The notes: a model not told the origin generated them from the letters alone. A stretch of DNA of 64,000 nucleotides from Zea mays (GCF_902167145.1 NC_050096.1:198106566-198170565), one strand, 5' to 3'. Numbered from the stretch's first letter, positions 8,893 to 19,510 are shown. Numbers and translations: made by a program.

Positions 8893-9479
8893 GTGTTGTT
8901 CACTTGGGAGTTTTATGCATAGTGGATCTCTGTTATTGTGCATCATGGCCTCATGGGGTTGTCGTATTGTTGTAGTGCTTTCTAACTTACTCATAATAAC
9001 AACTTTATATATCATTTACATTGATGACTTGAATGAAATGCTTCTACATGAACTGTCAAGTGCAGTTTTGTCTCCTACATACATCTACACAATACAACAA
9101 AACACTACTTGTAATTTTCCCTACATTTTTGCGATTTCATATTTGTACGAAGCAACAAAAGATGCATTATGTGTAGCACACTTTACATTTGTATATATGC
9201 CGGGCGAAAAGCAAAAGATTATGAGAAAATTGTGATATAATTCCCTCTGAACCCTGAATGATGACAACTTGTTGAGGCCCTAGGATAGGTTTGAGCCAAG
9301 TTAATTTACCTAAGCAACAGAGCAGTGTTTTTTCTGTGTTCAACTCCTTAAAGCAAAAACAACAACCGACTCAACTCATCCACGCACACACACACTTTCG
9401 ATCATGCCATCCCACGACCTACGAGTGATTTGCGGATCAAACTAACACACTGCATGAACAGCATAATTAAATCCCTGTA

Positions 9480-9533
9480 GATGGCATCCCTGATCGACAT
9501 CCTATCAAACATAGCATGTGTTGACACCAGGTC
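9480..9533 (-). pseudogene. Possible PPR-repeat gene fragment
   Basis: The minus strand reads DLVSTHAMFDRMSIRDAI, which resembles part of a pentatricopeptide repeat (the pattern A..MFDRM..RDA.SWN is common in plant PPR proteins). It lies in antisense to Helitron 1 and is too short to be sure. Confidence 0.3.
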
Positions 9534-9561
9534 TCAACCCTTGTGAATGTTTCTTCTTTTA

Positions 9562-9590
9562 CTAGGTATATACCTGTGTGTTGCTACAGA
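9562..9590 (-). other. Minus-strand Helitron-type 3' terminus
   Basis: Read on the minus strand this is CTGTAGCAACACACAGG, then TATATACCTAG followed by T. It has the features of a Helitron 3' end: a short hairpin (CTGT/ACAG), a spacer and terminal CTAG before T. The hairpin differs from that at 9972-9985 (CCGT/ACGG) by paired changes, so the stem is preserved. A matching minus-strand 5' end is not clear; TCTCTATAG near 10161 is only a partial match. Confidence 0.5.
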
Positions 9591-9596
9591 ATTAAT

Positions 9597-10168
9597 ATGA
9601 TAAAATGCATCATGGGTGTGCGCATGGTAGGGCGACCATGCGGTTGTTGTGGCCCAGACGTAGGGCAGCAGGCTGCTGCGCTCTTGGGAGAGCAGCCCGT
9701 CTACCATGTTGTACAACGTACCATTGGCTAAGGGGCCGCCATGCCCCCAGTGGCACTGCTCGGCAAGGAGGCTAGGTATTTGGGAGAGTATCGGCGAAGC
9801 ATCATGGCTCCCGACGAAGCAGGGGCTGTGACCAGCGCGCTGGACGTTGTTGGGGCCGCCTGATGCTAACGGTGACTGCTGTCTGGGGGCAGCGGCAGAG
9901 CTCATGATTGTCGAGACGTTTGATACCAGATTGGTAGGAGTTGTGTTCCGTATGCTGACGATATGTTTCCGTTGCAACACACGGGCACCCACCTATTAAT
10001 AAATAAGACTGACATAGGTTGCACAACAAGTGCATGGGAAACAGGTCCGACCGACCCTCCCAAGGAACTCGGGAACCTAGATTGAGTAACTTTACAGAGC
10101 AACTTTACAACGTAACGTTCCCTCAATCAGCACCCTCCAGCTACCATCTGACGGCTATAGAGATTTCC
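9597..10168. other. Helitron 1 tail and unassigned sequence upstream of FAR1
   Basis: 9597-9996 is unique-looking, partly GC-rich sequence between two Helitron-like termini. A 152-codon minus frame spans it but matches no family I know. 9997-10168 is short intergenic sequence, with nothing supported. Confidence 0.4.
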
Positions 10169-10905
10169 AAGCTAGCACTCTGGCTTTTCCCATTGCCCCA
10201 CGCCAACAAGAGAAGAACGCGGGAAAAGCGTCGCATTTAGTTGCGTTCCCGCCAACTTGCTCCGTACTGCTCGCGCATCCGCCGCGGCGGACTCCTCGCT
10301 GCCGCTCCGCGCCGTTTTCCTCACTGTTGCCGTGCGGCGGCGTCTTCCTCAGCACCGCTCCTCTGTCGCGCCGCCTGACGTCCGCCTGGCTGCGCCGCCC
10401 GTCGTCTAGTGCCCAGCCGCGCCGCCCTCCGCGCCTCTCCTGGAAGAGTTCTCTCGTGTCAGGCTATATCCAGGTACAAGATTTTTATATTTTCTGGTTT
10501 GTCAATTTTTTTGGGTTACAGAACTAGTTGATGTGTGTCTCAGAGAACAAATTTGTGCAATTGTGAGTGGTGTACAAGGCCATGGCAGAATTAAACAAGG
10601 GGACTCCTAAAGTTGGTTTAAGGTTCAAAAGTGCAGATGAGGCTTGGCAGTTTTGGTTGGCATATGGTGGTCGCACAGGCTTTGATGTGAGGAAAAGATA
10701 CACAAATGTAAGCACCTTTGATCGTAAGGTGACCTCATGCGGATTTGTTTGTTCCAATGAGGGCTTCCGAAGGAAAGGGCAAACAAATCATGTGCCAAAG
10801 TGCTTTAGAGCTGAAACAAGAACTGATTGCAAAGCTCGAATGAGCCTTATATTGGATCGAGGTGCAGGAAATTATGAAGTCACAGATGTTATGCTTGAAC
10901 ACAAT
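10169..10905 (+). pseudogene. FAR1/FHY3-type gene, 5' part (leader, short intron, FAR1 DNA-binding domain), cut by an LTR element
   Basis: A GC-rich leader exon ends at CCAG|GTACAAG (10473/10474), a short intron follows (acceptor probably at 10543), and translation starts at the ATG at 10582 (GCCATGGC context). The 108-residue product contains GLRFKSADEAWQFWLAYGG, FDVRKRY and TDCKARMSL, the FAR1 domain (PF03101; a WRKY-GCM1-type zinc fold derived from MULE transposases). FAR1 proteins are nuclear transcription factors in light signalling. The frame is broken after MLEHN at 10905 by a Sirevirus. The same reading resumes at 21574, so 21574-23543 is the other half of this gene. The GTG upstream at 10567 is not a credible start. 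Confidence 0.85.
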
Positions 10906-12226
10906 TGATAGTCGCCTAGAGGGGGGGTGAATAGGGCGAAGCTGAAATTTACAAATATAAACACAACTACAAGCCGGGTTAGCGTTAGAAATATAAACGA
11001 GTCCGAGAGAGAGGGTGCAGAACAAATCCCAAGCGAATAAGCAAGTGAGACACGGAGATTTGTTTTACCGAGGTTCGGTTCTTGCAAACCTACTCCCCGT
11101 TGAGGAGGCCACAAAGGCCGGGTCTCTTTCAACCCTTCCCTCTCTCAAACGGTCCCTCGGACCGAGTGAGCTTCTCTTCTCAAATCAAAGCCGGGAACAA
11201 AACTTCCCCGCAAGGGCCACCACACAATTGGTGCCTCTTGCCTTGATTACAATGGAGTTGTGATCTCAAGAACAAGTGAGAAAGAAAAGAAGCAATCCAA
11301 GCGCAAGAGCTCAAATGAACACGGCAAATCACTCTCACTAGTCACTAGGGCTTAGTGTGGAATTGGAGAGGATTTGATCTCTTTAGTGTGTCTAGAATTG
11401 AATGCTAGAGCTCTTGTAGTAGTTGAGAAGTAGAAAACTTGGATGCAATGAATGGTGGGGTGGTTGGGGTATTTATAGCCTCAACCACCAAACTTGACCG
11501 TTGGCTGGAGGCGTCTGCTCGATGGCGCACCGGACAGTCCGGTGCACACCGGACAGTCCGGTGCCCCTGCCACGTCATCACTGCCGTTGGATTCTGACCG
11601 TTGGAGCTTCTGACTTGTGGGCCCGCCTGGGTGTCCGGTGCACACCGGACATGTACTGTTTGATGTCCGGTGCACCGGTATGGGCAAGTCTGACGTCTGC
11701 GCGCGCTGCGCGCGCATTAAATGCACCGCAGGGAGCCGTTGGCGCCGAAGAGAGCCGTTGCTCCGCTGGTACACCGGACAGTCCGGTGCACACCGGACAG
11801 TCCGGTGAATTTTAGCGGAGCGGCTGCCACGCGAACCCGAGGCTGGCGAGTTCCGGAGACCGCGCTTCCTTGGAGCACCGGACATGTCCGGTGCACACCG
11901 GACAGTCCGGTGAATTATAGCGCGCTGGCTACCGAGAAATCCCGAGAGTGAAGAGTTTGAGTCTGAGTCCCCTGGTGCACCGGACAGGTACTGTTCACTG
12001 TCCGGTGGCACACCGGACAGTCCGGTGCGCCAGACCAGGGGTGTCCTCGGTTGCCCCTTTGCTCCTTTATTGAATCCAAAACTTGGTCTTTTTATTGGCT
12101 GAGTGTGAACCTTTTACACCTGTATAATCTATACACTTGGGCGAACTAGTTAGTCCAAAGATTTGTGTTGGGCAATTCAATCACCAAAAGTATTTAGGAA
12201 CTAGGTGTAAGCCTAATTCCCTTTCA
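10906..12226 (-). repeat. 3' LTR of Sirevirus 1 (complete, 1321 bp)
   Basis: On the minus strand it begins TGAAAGGGAATTAGGCTTAC and ends in AGGCGACTATCA. Between 11527 and 12029 it carries about seven palindromes of the type CACCGGACAGTCCGGTG, or CACCGGACATGTCCGGTG, and two longer, looser ones. Confidence 0.93.
11527..12029. repeat. Palindrome cluster of the Sirevirus LTR
   Basis: Repeated near-perfect palindromes CACCGGACAGTCCGGTG occur in back-to-back pairs at about 11528-11563, 11772-11807, 11876-11913 and 12012-12028. The same cluster is present at 20869-21371, 35658-36110 and 43746-44238 and, degenerate, in the solo LTR. Clusters of this palindrome are a known hallmark of maize Sirevirus LTRs. 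Confidence 0.85.
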
Positions 12227-13105
12227 ATCTCCCCCTTTTTGGTGATTGATGCCAACACAAACCAAAGCAAATGGAGAAGTGCATAATTGAACTAGTTTGC
12301 ATAATGTAAGTGTAAAGGTTGCTTGGAATTGAGCCAATGTAACTACTTACAAGATATGCATGGAATGTTTCTTTCTTATGTAACATTTTGGACCACGTTT
12401 GCACCACATGTTTTGTTTTTGCAAAATTTTTGTAAATTCATTTCAAAGATCTTTTGCAAGTAGTCAAAGGTGAATGAATAAGAGTTTGCAAAGCATTTTC
12501 AAGATTTGAAATTTTCTCCCCTTGTTTAAAATGCTTTTCCTTTGACTTCAACAAAACTCCCCCTAAAAGAGATCCACCTCTTAGTGTTCAAGAGGGTTTT
12601 GATATACCATTTTTGAAATACTACTTTCTCCCCCTTTTGAACACAATAGGATACCAAATGATAAATACTTTTGGAAAGCACTAAGTTTTTGAATTTAGTG
12701 GTGGTGGTGCGGTCCTTTTGCTTTGGGCTCATTTCTCCCCCTTTTTGGCATGAATCGCCAAAAACTGAATCATTAGAGCCCTAGAAGTAATTTCTTCCCC
12801 TTTGGTCATAAGTAAACGAGTTAGGATTATACCAAAGACGAAGTCCGGTCCTTTTGCTTTTGAGCTTTTACTCTCTCCCCAGGGATGAAGTCCTTTTCTT
12901 TGATGCTCATTCCCCCAAGGAATAGAGAGTTGCTCGGAGTGATGGCGAAGCATGAGTTACGGAGTGGAAGCCTTTGTCTTCGCCGAAGACTCCAATTCCC
13001 TTTCAATATACCTATGACTTGGTTTGAAATAGACTTGAAAACATATTAGTCATAGTACATAAAAGAGATATAATCAAAGGTATTCAAAAGAGCTATGTGT
13101 GCAAG
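12227..13105 (-). other. Sirevirus 1 region between pol and 3' LTR with multiple polypurine tracts
   Basis: No coding frame is seen. On the minus strand it contains many purine runs of the AAAAAGGGGGAGA kind, at about 12230, 12517, 12558, 12629, 12734, 12797 and 12876. The one touching the LTR (about 12229-12243) is the likely plus-strand primer. Multiple polypurine tracts before the 3' LTR are typical of Sireviruses. Confidence 0.7.
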
Positions 13106-16100
13106 CTAGCAAAAGAAATTTCTAGAATCAAGAATATTGAGCTCATGCCTAAGTCTGGTAAAAGATTGTTCATCAAGAGGCTTGGTAAAGATATCGGCTA
13201 ATTGATCTTTAGTGTTAATGTAAGAAATCTCGATATCTCCCTTTTGTTGGTGATCCCTAAGAAAATGATACCGAATGGCTATGTGCTTAGTGCGGCTGTG
13301 CTCGACGGGATTGTCGGCCATTTTGATTGCACTCTCATTATCACATAGCAAAGGGACTTTGGTTAATTTGTAACCGTAGTCCCGCAGGGTTTGCCTCATC
13401 CAAAGCAATTGCGCGCAACAATGTCCTGCGGCAATGTACTCGGCTTCGGCGGTGGAAAGAGCGACCGAATTTTGCTTCTTTGAAGCCCAAGACACCAAGG
13501 ATCTTCCCAAGAACTGGCAAGTCCCCGATGTGCTCTTCCTATTAATTTTGCACCCCGCCCAATCGGCATCCGAATAACCAATCAAATCAAATGTGGATCC
13601 CCGAGGGTACCAAAGCCCAAACTTAGGTGTGTAAGCCAAATATCTCAAGATCCGTTTTACGGCCGTAAGGTGTGATTCCTTAGGGTCGGATTGGAATCTT
13701 GCACACATGCAAACGGAAAGCATAATGTCCGGTCGAGATGCACATAAATAAAGCAATGAACCAATCATCGACCGGTATACCTTTTGATCCACGGACTTAC
13801 CTCCTGTGTCGAGGTCGAGATGCCCATTGGTTCCCATGGGAGTCTTGATGGGCTTGGCATCCTTCATTTCAAACTTGGTTAGAATGTCTTGAGTGTACTT
13901 CGTTTGGCTAATGAAGGTGCCCTCTTGGAGTTGCTTGACTTGGAATCCTAGAAAATACTTCAACTCCCCCATCATCGACATCTCGAATTTCTGTGTCATG
14001 ATCCTACTGAACTCTTCACATGTAGACTCATTAGTAGACCCAAATATAATATCATCAACATAAATTTGGCATACAAACAAGTCATTTTCAAGAGTTTTAG
14101 TGAATAGAGTAGGATCGGCCTTGCCGACTTTGAAGCCATTAGCAATAAGGAAATCTCTTAGGCATTCATACCATGCTCTTGGGGCTTGCTTGAGCCCATA
14201 AAGCGCCTTAGAGAGCCTATAAACATGGTTAGGATACTTACTGTCTTCAAAGCCGGGAGGTTGCTCAACATAGACCTCTTCCTTGATCGGTCCGTTGAGG
14301 AAGGCACTTTTCACGTCCATTTGATAAAGCTTAAAGCCATGGTAAGTAGCATAGGCTAATAATATGCGAATTGACTCAAGCCTAGCTACGGGTGCATAGG
14401 TTTTACCGAAATCCAAACCTTCGACTTGTGAATACCCTTTGGCCACGAGTCGAGCTTTGTTCCTTGTCACCACACCATGCTCATCTTGCTTGTTGCGGAA
14501 GACCCATTTGGTTCCTACAACATTTTGATTAGGACGTGGAACTAAATGCCATACCTCATTTCTAGTGAAGTTGTTGAGCTCCTCTTGCATCGCCACCACC
14601 CAATCCGAATCTTGAAGTGCTTCCTCTACCCTATGTGGCTCAATAGAGGAAACAAACGAGTAATGTTCACAAAAATGAGCAACACGAGATCTAGTGGTTA
14701 CCCCCTTATGAATGTCGCCGAGGATGGTGTCGACGGGGTGATCTCGTTGGATTGCTTGGTGGACTCTTGGGTGTGGCGGTCTTGGTTCTTCCTCATCCTC
14801 CTTTTCTTGATTATTTTCATCTCCCCCTTGATCATTGCCATTATCTTGAGGTGGCTCATCTTCTTGATTTTGCCCTTCATCAACTTGAGCCTCATCCTCA
14901 TTTTTGAGTTGGTGGAGATGTTTGCATGGAGGAGGATGGTTGATCTTGTGCATTTGGAGGCTCTTCGGATTCCTTAGGACACACATCCCCAATGGACATG
15001 TTCCTTAGCGCGATGCATGGAGCCTCTTCATTACCTATCTCATCAAGATCAACTTGCTCTACTTGAGAGCCGTCAGTTTCATCAAACACAACGTCACATG
15101 AGACTTCAACTAGTCCAGTGGACTTGTTAAAGACCCTATATGCCCTTGTGTTTGAGTCATAACCAAGTAAAAAGCCTTCTACAGTTTTAGGAGCAAATTT
15201 AGATTTTCTACCTCTTTTAATAAGAATAAAGCATTTGCTACCAAAAACTCTAAAATATGAAATGTTGGGCTTTTTACCGGTTAGGAGTTCATATGATGTC
15301 TTCCTGAGGATTCGGTGAAGATATAACCGGTTGATGGCGTAGCAGGCGGTGTTGACCGCTTCGGCCCAAAACCGGTCCGGTGTCTTGTACTCATCAAGCA
15401 TGGTTCGTGCCATGTCCAATAGAGTTCGATTCTTCCTCTCCACTACACCATTTTGTTGTGGAGTGTAGGGAGAAGAGAACTCATGCTTGATGCCCTCCTC
15501 CTCAAGGAAGCCTTCGATTTGTGAGTTCTTGAACTCCGTCCCATTGTCGCTTCTTATTTTCTTGATCCTTAAGCTGAACTCATTTTGAGCCCGTCTCAAG
15601 AATCCCTTTAAAGTCTCTTGGGTTTGAGATTTTTCCTGTAAAAAGAATACCCAAGTGAAGCGAGAATAATCATCCACTATTACAAGACAATACTTACTCC
15701 CGCCGATGCTTATGTAAGCAATCGGGCCGAATAGATCCATGTGGAGTAGCTCAAGCGGCCTGTCGGTCGTCATGATGTTCTTGTGTGGATGATGGACTCC
15801 AACTTGCTTCCCTGCTTGACATGCGCTACAAATCCTGTCTTTCTCAAAATGAACATTTGTTAATCCTAAAATGTGTTCTCCCTTTAGAAGCTTATGAAGA
15901 TTCTTCATCCCAACATGGGCTAGTCGGCGGTGCCAGAGCCAACCCATGTTAGTCTTAGCAATTAAGCATGTGTCGAGCTCAGCTCTATTAAAATCTACTA
16001 AGTATAGCTGACCCTCTAACACACCCTTAAATGCTATTGAATCATCACTTCTTCTAAAGACAGTGACACCTACATCAGTGAATAGACAGTTGTAGCCCAT

Positions 16101-16352
16101 TTGACATAATTGAGAAACAGAAAGCAAGTTGTAATCTAAAGAATCTACAAGAAAAACATTGGAAATAGAATGGTCAGGAGATATAGCAATTTTACCCAAT
16201 CCTTTGACCAAACCTTGATTTCCATCCCCGAATGTGATAGCTCGTTGGGGATCTTGATTTTTCTCATATGAGGAGAACATCCTTTTCTCCCCGGTCATGT
16301 GGTTTGTGCACCCGCTGTCGAGTATCCAACTTGAGCCTCCGGATGCATAAAC
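13106..16352 (-). pseudogene. Sirevirus 1 pol (protease-integrase-reverse transcriptase-RNase H), broken by one frameshift
   Basis: The frame opens at 16352 with [20 protein letters not shown], the Copia protease with its catalytic DSG. It continues through the GAG-pre-integrase HHCC region (HRRLAHVG...CSACQAGK) and the integrase core ([22 protein letters not shown]). An extra A in the linker near 14910 ends the frame at TSPPTQK. The second half (to 13106) has the reverse transcriptase with YVDDIIFGS and RNase H with [10 protein letters not shown] and [10 protein letters not shown]. The intact relative at 37126-40314 reads straight through this linker, which shows the frameshift. The product would have copied and integrated the element in virus-like particles; this copy cannot make a full polyprotein. 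Confidence 0.9.
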
Positions 16353-16365
16353 CTACAAAACAATT

Positions 16366-19059
16366 TTAGTTCTTGACTTTAGGTACCCAAATGGTTTTGG
16401 GTCCTTTGGCATTAGACACAAGAACTTTGGGTACCCAAACACAAGTCCTTGACCCCTTGTGCTTGCCCCCAACATATTTGGCAACTACTTTGCCGGATTT
16501 GCTAGTAAGCACATAAGATGCATCAAAAGTTTTAAATGAAATGGCATGATCATTTGATGCATTAGGAATTTTCTTCTTAGGCAACTTAGCATGGGTTGGT
16601 TGCCTAGAACTAGATGTCTCACCCTTATACATATAAGCATGATTAGGGCCAGAGTGAGACTTCCTAGAATGAATCTTTCTAATTTTGCTCTCAGGATAGC
16701 CGGCAGGGTACAAAATGTAACCCTCGTTATCCTGAGGCATGGGAGCCTTGCTCTTAACAAAGTTAGATAAGTTCTTTGGAGGGGCATTAAGTTTGATATT
16801 GTCTCCCCTTTGGAAGCCAATGCCATCCTTGATGCCAGGGCGTCTCCCATTATAGAGCATACTTCTAGCAAATTTAAATTTTTCATTTTCTAAGTTATGC
16901 TCGGCAATTTTAGCATCTAATTTTGCTATATGATCATTTTGTTGTTTAATTAAAGCCATATGATCATGAATAGCATCAATATCAACATTTCTACATCTAG
17001 TACAAATAGTGACATGCTCAATGGTAGATGTAGATGGTTTGCAAGAATTAAGTTCAACAATCTTAGCACGAAGTATATCATTCTTATCTCTAAGATCGGC
17101 AATTGTAATTTTGCAAACATCAAAATTTTTAGCCTTAGCAATCAAATTTTCATTCTCTAATCTAAGGCTAGCAAGAGAAATGTTTAATTCTTCAATCCTA
17201 GCAAGCAAATCATCATTACTATCTCTAGAATTGGGAATTGAAACATTACAAACATGTGAATCAACCTTAGCATTTAAACTAGCATTTTCATGTCTAAGGT
17301 TGTCAATCATCTCACGGCAAGTGCTTAGCTCACTAGACAATTTTTCACATTTTTCTACTTCTAGAGCATAAGCCTTTTTAACCTTAACATGTTTCTTGTT
17401 TTCTTTAATTAGACAATCCTCTTGGGAGTCCAAAAGGTCATCCTTTTCATGAATAGCACTAACTAATTCATTTAATTTTTCTTTTTGAGCTATGTTAAGG
17501 TTGGCAAAAAGGGAACGCAAATTATCCTCCTCATCACTAGCATTATCATCACTAGAAGATTCATATTTAGTGGAGGAGTTGGTTTTAACCTTCTTCTTTT
17601 TGCCGTCCTTTGCCATGAGGCACTTGTGGCCGACGTTGGGGAAGAGGAGTCCCTTGGTGACGGCGATGTTGGCGGCGTCCTCGTCGTCGGAGGAGTCGCT
17701 TGAGCTTTCGTCGGAATCCCATTCCCGACAAACATGGGCATCGCCGCCCTTCTTCTTGTAGTACCTTTTCTTCTCCTTTCTTCTCCCCTTCTTGTCGTCG
17801 CCTCGGTCACTGTCACTAGATATAGGACATTTAGCAATAAAATGACCGGGCTTACCACACTTGTAGCAAACCTTCTTGGAGCGGGACTTGTAGTCCTTCC
17901 CCCTCCTTTGCTTTAGGATTTGGCGGAAGCTCTTGATGACGAGCGCCATTTCCTCATTGTCGAGCTTGGAGGCATCTATTGGTTGTCTACTTGGTGTAGA
18001 CTCCTCCTTCTTCTCCTCCGTTGCCTTGAATGCAACGGGTTGGGCTTCGGACGGGTCGCCAAGCTCGTTGATTTTCCTCGAGCCTTCTATCATGCACTCA
18101 AAACTTACAAAATGCCCGATAACTTCCTCGGGGGTCATTTTAGTATATCTAGGATTACCACGAATCAATTGAACTTGAGTGGGATTAAGAAAAATAAGAG
18201 ATCTTAAAATAACATTTACCACTTCGTGGTCGTCCCACTTCTTGCTCCCGAGGTTGCGCACTTGGTTTACCAAAGTCTTGAGCCGGTTGTACATGTGTTG
18301 TGGCTCCTCCCCTTTGTGAAGCCGGAACCGACCGAGCTCCCCCTCGATCGTTTCCCGCTTGGTGATCTTGGTGAGCTCATCTCCCTCGTGCGCGGTTTTG
18401 AGTACATCCCAAACCTCCTTGGCGTTCTTCAACCCTTGTACTTTGTTATATTCTTCTTTGCTTAGTGAGGCGAGGAGAATTGTTGTGGCTTGTGAGTTGA
18501 AGTGCTCGATTTGGGCGACCTCATCCTCATCATAGTTCTCATCCCCTACGGATGGTACCTGCGCACCAAACTCAACAACATCCCATATGCTTTTGTGGAG
18601 CGAGATTAGATGAAATCGCATTAAATCGCTCCACCTAGCGTAATCTTCACCATCAAAAGTTGGTGGTTTGCCTAGTGGGACGGAAAGTAAAGGTGTATGT
18701 TTGGAAATGTGAGGGTAGCGTAGGGGAATCTTACTATACTTCTTGCGCTCTTGGCGCTTAGAAGTGACGGAGGGCGCATCGGAGTCGGAGGTAGAAGTTG
18801 ATGAAGTGTCGGTCTCGTAGTAGACCACCTTCCTCATCCTCTTGTGCTTGTCGCCTTTCCGATGCGGCTTGTGGGAAGAAGATTTTTCCTTCTTCTCTTT
18901 GTGATGAGAAGAAGATTTCTTCTCCTTCCCTTTGTTGGAGGAGCTCTTCTTCTTCTCCCTCCTTTTGGTGCGGGATTCCTCCGATGAAGTGCTCCCGTGG
19001 CTTGTAGTGGGCTTTTCGCCGGTCTCCATCTCCTTCTTGGCGTGATCTCCCGACATCAC
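16366..19059 (-). CDS. Sirevirus 1 gag, extended with coiled coil
   Basis: 897 aa in one frame, starting 45 bp inside the LTR. Order: a charged Lys/Ser-rich N-terminus; the UBN2-type gag core (from about residue 140, PPTFDGEDYARWSDLMRFHL); a CCHC zinc knuckle CYKCGKPGHFIAKC at about 400-413; a long coiled-coil region (about 500-740, with repeated ARIEELN/LRDEN-like heptads); and a basic C-terminus ending WVPKVKN. The long extension with coiled coil is typical of Sirevirus Gag, which forms the particle shell. It stops at TAA (16366-16368), 13 nt before pol, in another frame. It is the only full-length retroelement gag in the window. Confidence 0.9.
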   Translation of the reverse strand: MMSGDHAKKEMETGEKPTTSHGSTSSEESRTKRREKKKSSSNKGKEKKSSSHHKEKKEKSSSHKPHRKGDKHKRMRKVVYYETDTSSTSTSDSDAPSVTSKRQERKKYSKIPLRYPHISKHTPLLSVPLGKPPTFDGEDYARWSDLMRFHLISLHKSIWDVVEFGAQVPSVGDENYDEDEVAQIEHFNSQATTILLASLSKEEYNKVQGLKNAKEVWDVLKTAHEGDELTKITKRETIEGELGRFRLHKGEEPQHMYNRLKTLVNQVRNLGSKKWDDHEVVNVILRSLIFLNPTQVQLIRGNPRYTKMTPEEVIGHFVSFECMIEGSRKINELGDPSEAQPVAFKATEEKKEESTPSRQPIDASKLDNEEMALVIKSFRQILKQRRGKDYKSRSKKVCYKCGKPGHFIAKCPISSDSDRGDDKKGRRKEKKRYYKKKGGDAHVCREWDSDESSSDSSDDEDAANIAVTKGLLFPNVGHKCLMAKDGKKKKVKTNSSTKYESSSDDNASDEEDNLRSLFANLNIAQKEKLNELVSAIHEKDDLLDSQEDCLIKENKKHVKVKKAYALEVEKCEKLSSELSTCREMIDNLRHENASLNAKVDSHVCNVSIPNSRDSNDDLLARIEELNISLASLRLENENLIAKAKNFDVCKITIADLRDKNDILRAKIVELNSCKPSTSTIEHVTICTRCRNVDIDAIHDHMALIKQQNDHIAKLDAKIAEHNLENEKFKFARSMLYNGRRPGIKDGIGFQRGDNIKLNAPPKNLSNFVKSKAPMPQDNEGYILYPAGYPESKIRKIHSRKSHSGPNHAYMYKGETSSSRQPTHAKLPKKKIPNASNDHAISFKTFDASYVLTSKSGKVVAKYVGGKHKGSRTCVWVPKVLVSNAKGPKTIWVPKVKN

Positions 19060-19104
19060 TTCGAGCGGTTAGGCTCTAATGAAGCACCGGGCTCCGATAC
19101 CAAT

Positions 19105-19510
19105 TGATAGTCGCCTAGAGGGGGGGGGTGAATAGGGCGAAGCTGAAATTTACAAATATAAACACAACTACAAGCCGGGTTAGCGTTAGAAATATAAACG
19201 AGTCCGAGAGAGAGGGTGCAGAACAAATCCCAAGCGAATAAGCAAGTGAGACACGGAGATTTGTTTTACCGAGGTTCGGTTCTTGCAAACCTACTCCCCG
19301 TTGAGGAGGCCACAAAGGCCGGGTCTCTTTCAACCCTTCCCTCTCTCAAACGGTCCCTCGGACCGAGTGAGCTTCTCTTCTCAAATCAAAGCCGGGAACA
19401 AAACTTCCCCGCAAGGGCCACCACACAATTGGTGCCTCTTGCCTTGATTACAATGGAGTTGTGATCTCAAGAACAAGTGAGAAAGAAAAGAAGCAATCCA
19501 AGCGCAAGAG
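19105..19510 (-). repeat. Truncated 5' LTR of Sirevirus 1 (406 bp)
   Basis: Matches the first 404 bp of the LTR at 10906 except for two extra G in the G-run (nine instead of seven). It stops at GCGCAAGAG and joins FAR1 leader sequence (AAGCTAGCAC, equal to 10169 onward) with no LTR end and no target duplication. This junction is the breakpoint of the tandem duplication. Confidence 0.92.

Larger units (their letters stand above)
3849..9996 (+). mobile_element. Gene-capturing Helitron 1 (non-autonomous)
   Basis: The 5' end TCTCTACTAATTAT fits the maize Helitron start consensus (TCTMTAYTA...) and follows an A. The proposed 3' end is CCGTTGCAACACACGGG, with a CCGT/ACGG hairpin, then CACCCACCTAT followed by T. 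The terminal CTAT is one base off the usual CTAG, so the right end is less certain than the left. No target duplication is expected, since Helitrons insert between A and T. Contents are a GC-rich repeat next to the 5' end (3885-4060), an antisense RCC1-like exon, kinesin exons, an unidentified exon and importin-5 exons. No Rep/helicase is seen. Later insertions (SINE-like units, solo LTR, hAT MITE) enlarge it. Confidence 0.7.
10169..12226. repeat. 2058-bp direct repeat, copy A (FAR1 5' part plus complete LTR)
   Basis: This segment recurs at 19511-21568 with a constant offset of 9342 bp. I saw no base difference wherever I compared them, and all open frames in the two copies are identical. The left edge lies in the FAR1 leader region and the right edge is the end of the LTR. 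Confidence 0.92.
10906..19510 (-). mobile_element. Sirevirus LTR retrotransposon 1 (Copia superfamily, Opie/Ji group), 5' LTR truncated
   Basis: Minus-strand element: 3' LTR 10906-12226, internal region 12227-19104 with pol then gag, and a truncated 5' LTR 19105-19510. The primer site TTGGTATCGGAGC lies next to the LTR at 19104 and resembles the initiator-Met tRNA site, with one change (TGGTATCAGAGC expected). The left target duplication is ACAAT (10901-10905); its partner is at 21569-21573 behind the solo LTR, because the locus was rearranged after insertion. The truncation removes the upstream (U3) half of the 5' LTR, so the element has lost its own promoter. Confidence 0.93.

Noticed and set aside
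9534..9992. 152-codon minus-strand frame as a gene
   Set aside because: No recognisable domain, no plausible splice structure, and it spans two Helitron-like termini.
11481..12011. 176-codon and other frames in the Sirevirus LTRs
   Set aside because: They recur in every LTR and consist of translated CACCGGACAGTCCGGTG palindromes (HRTVRCAPD-type residues).
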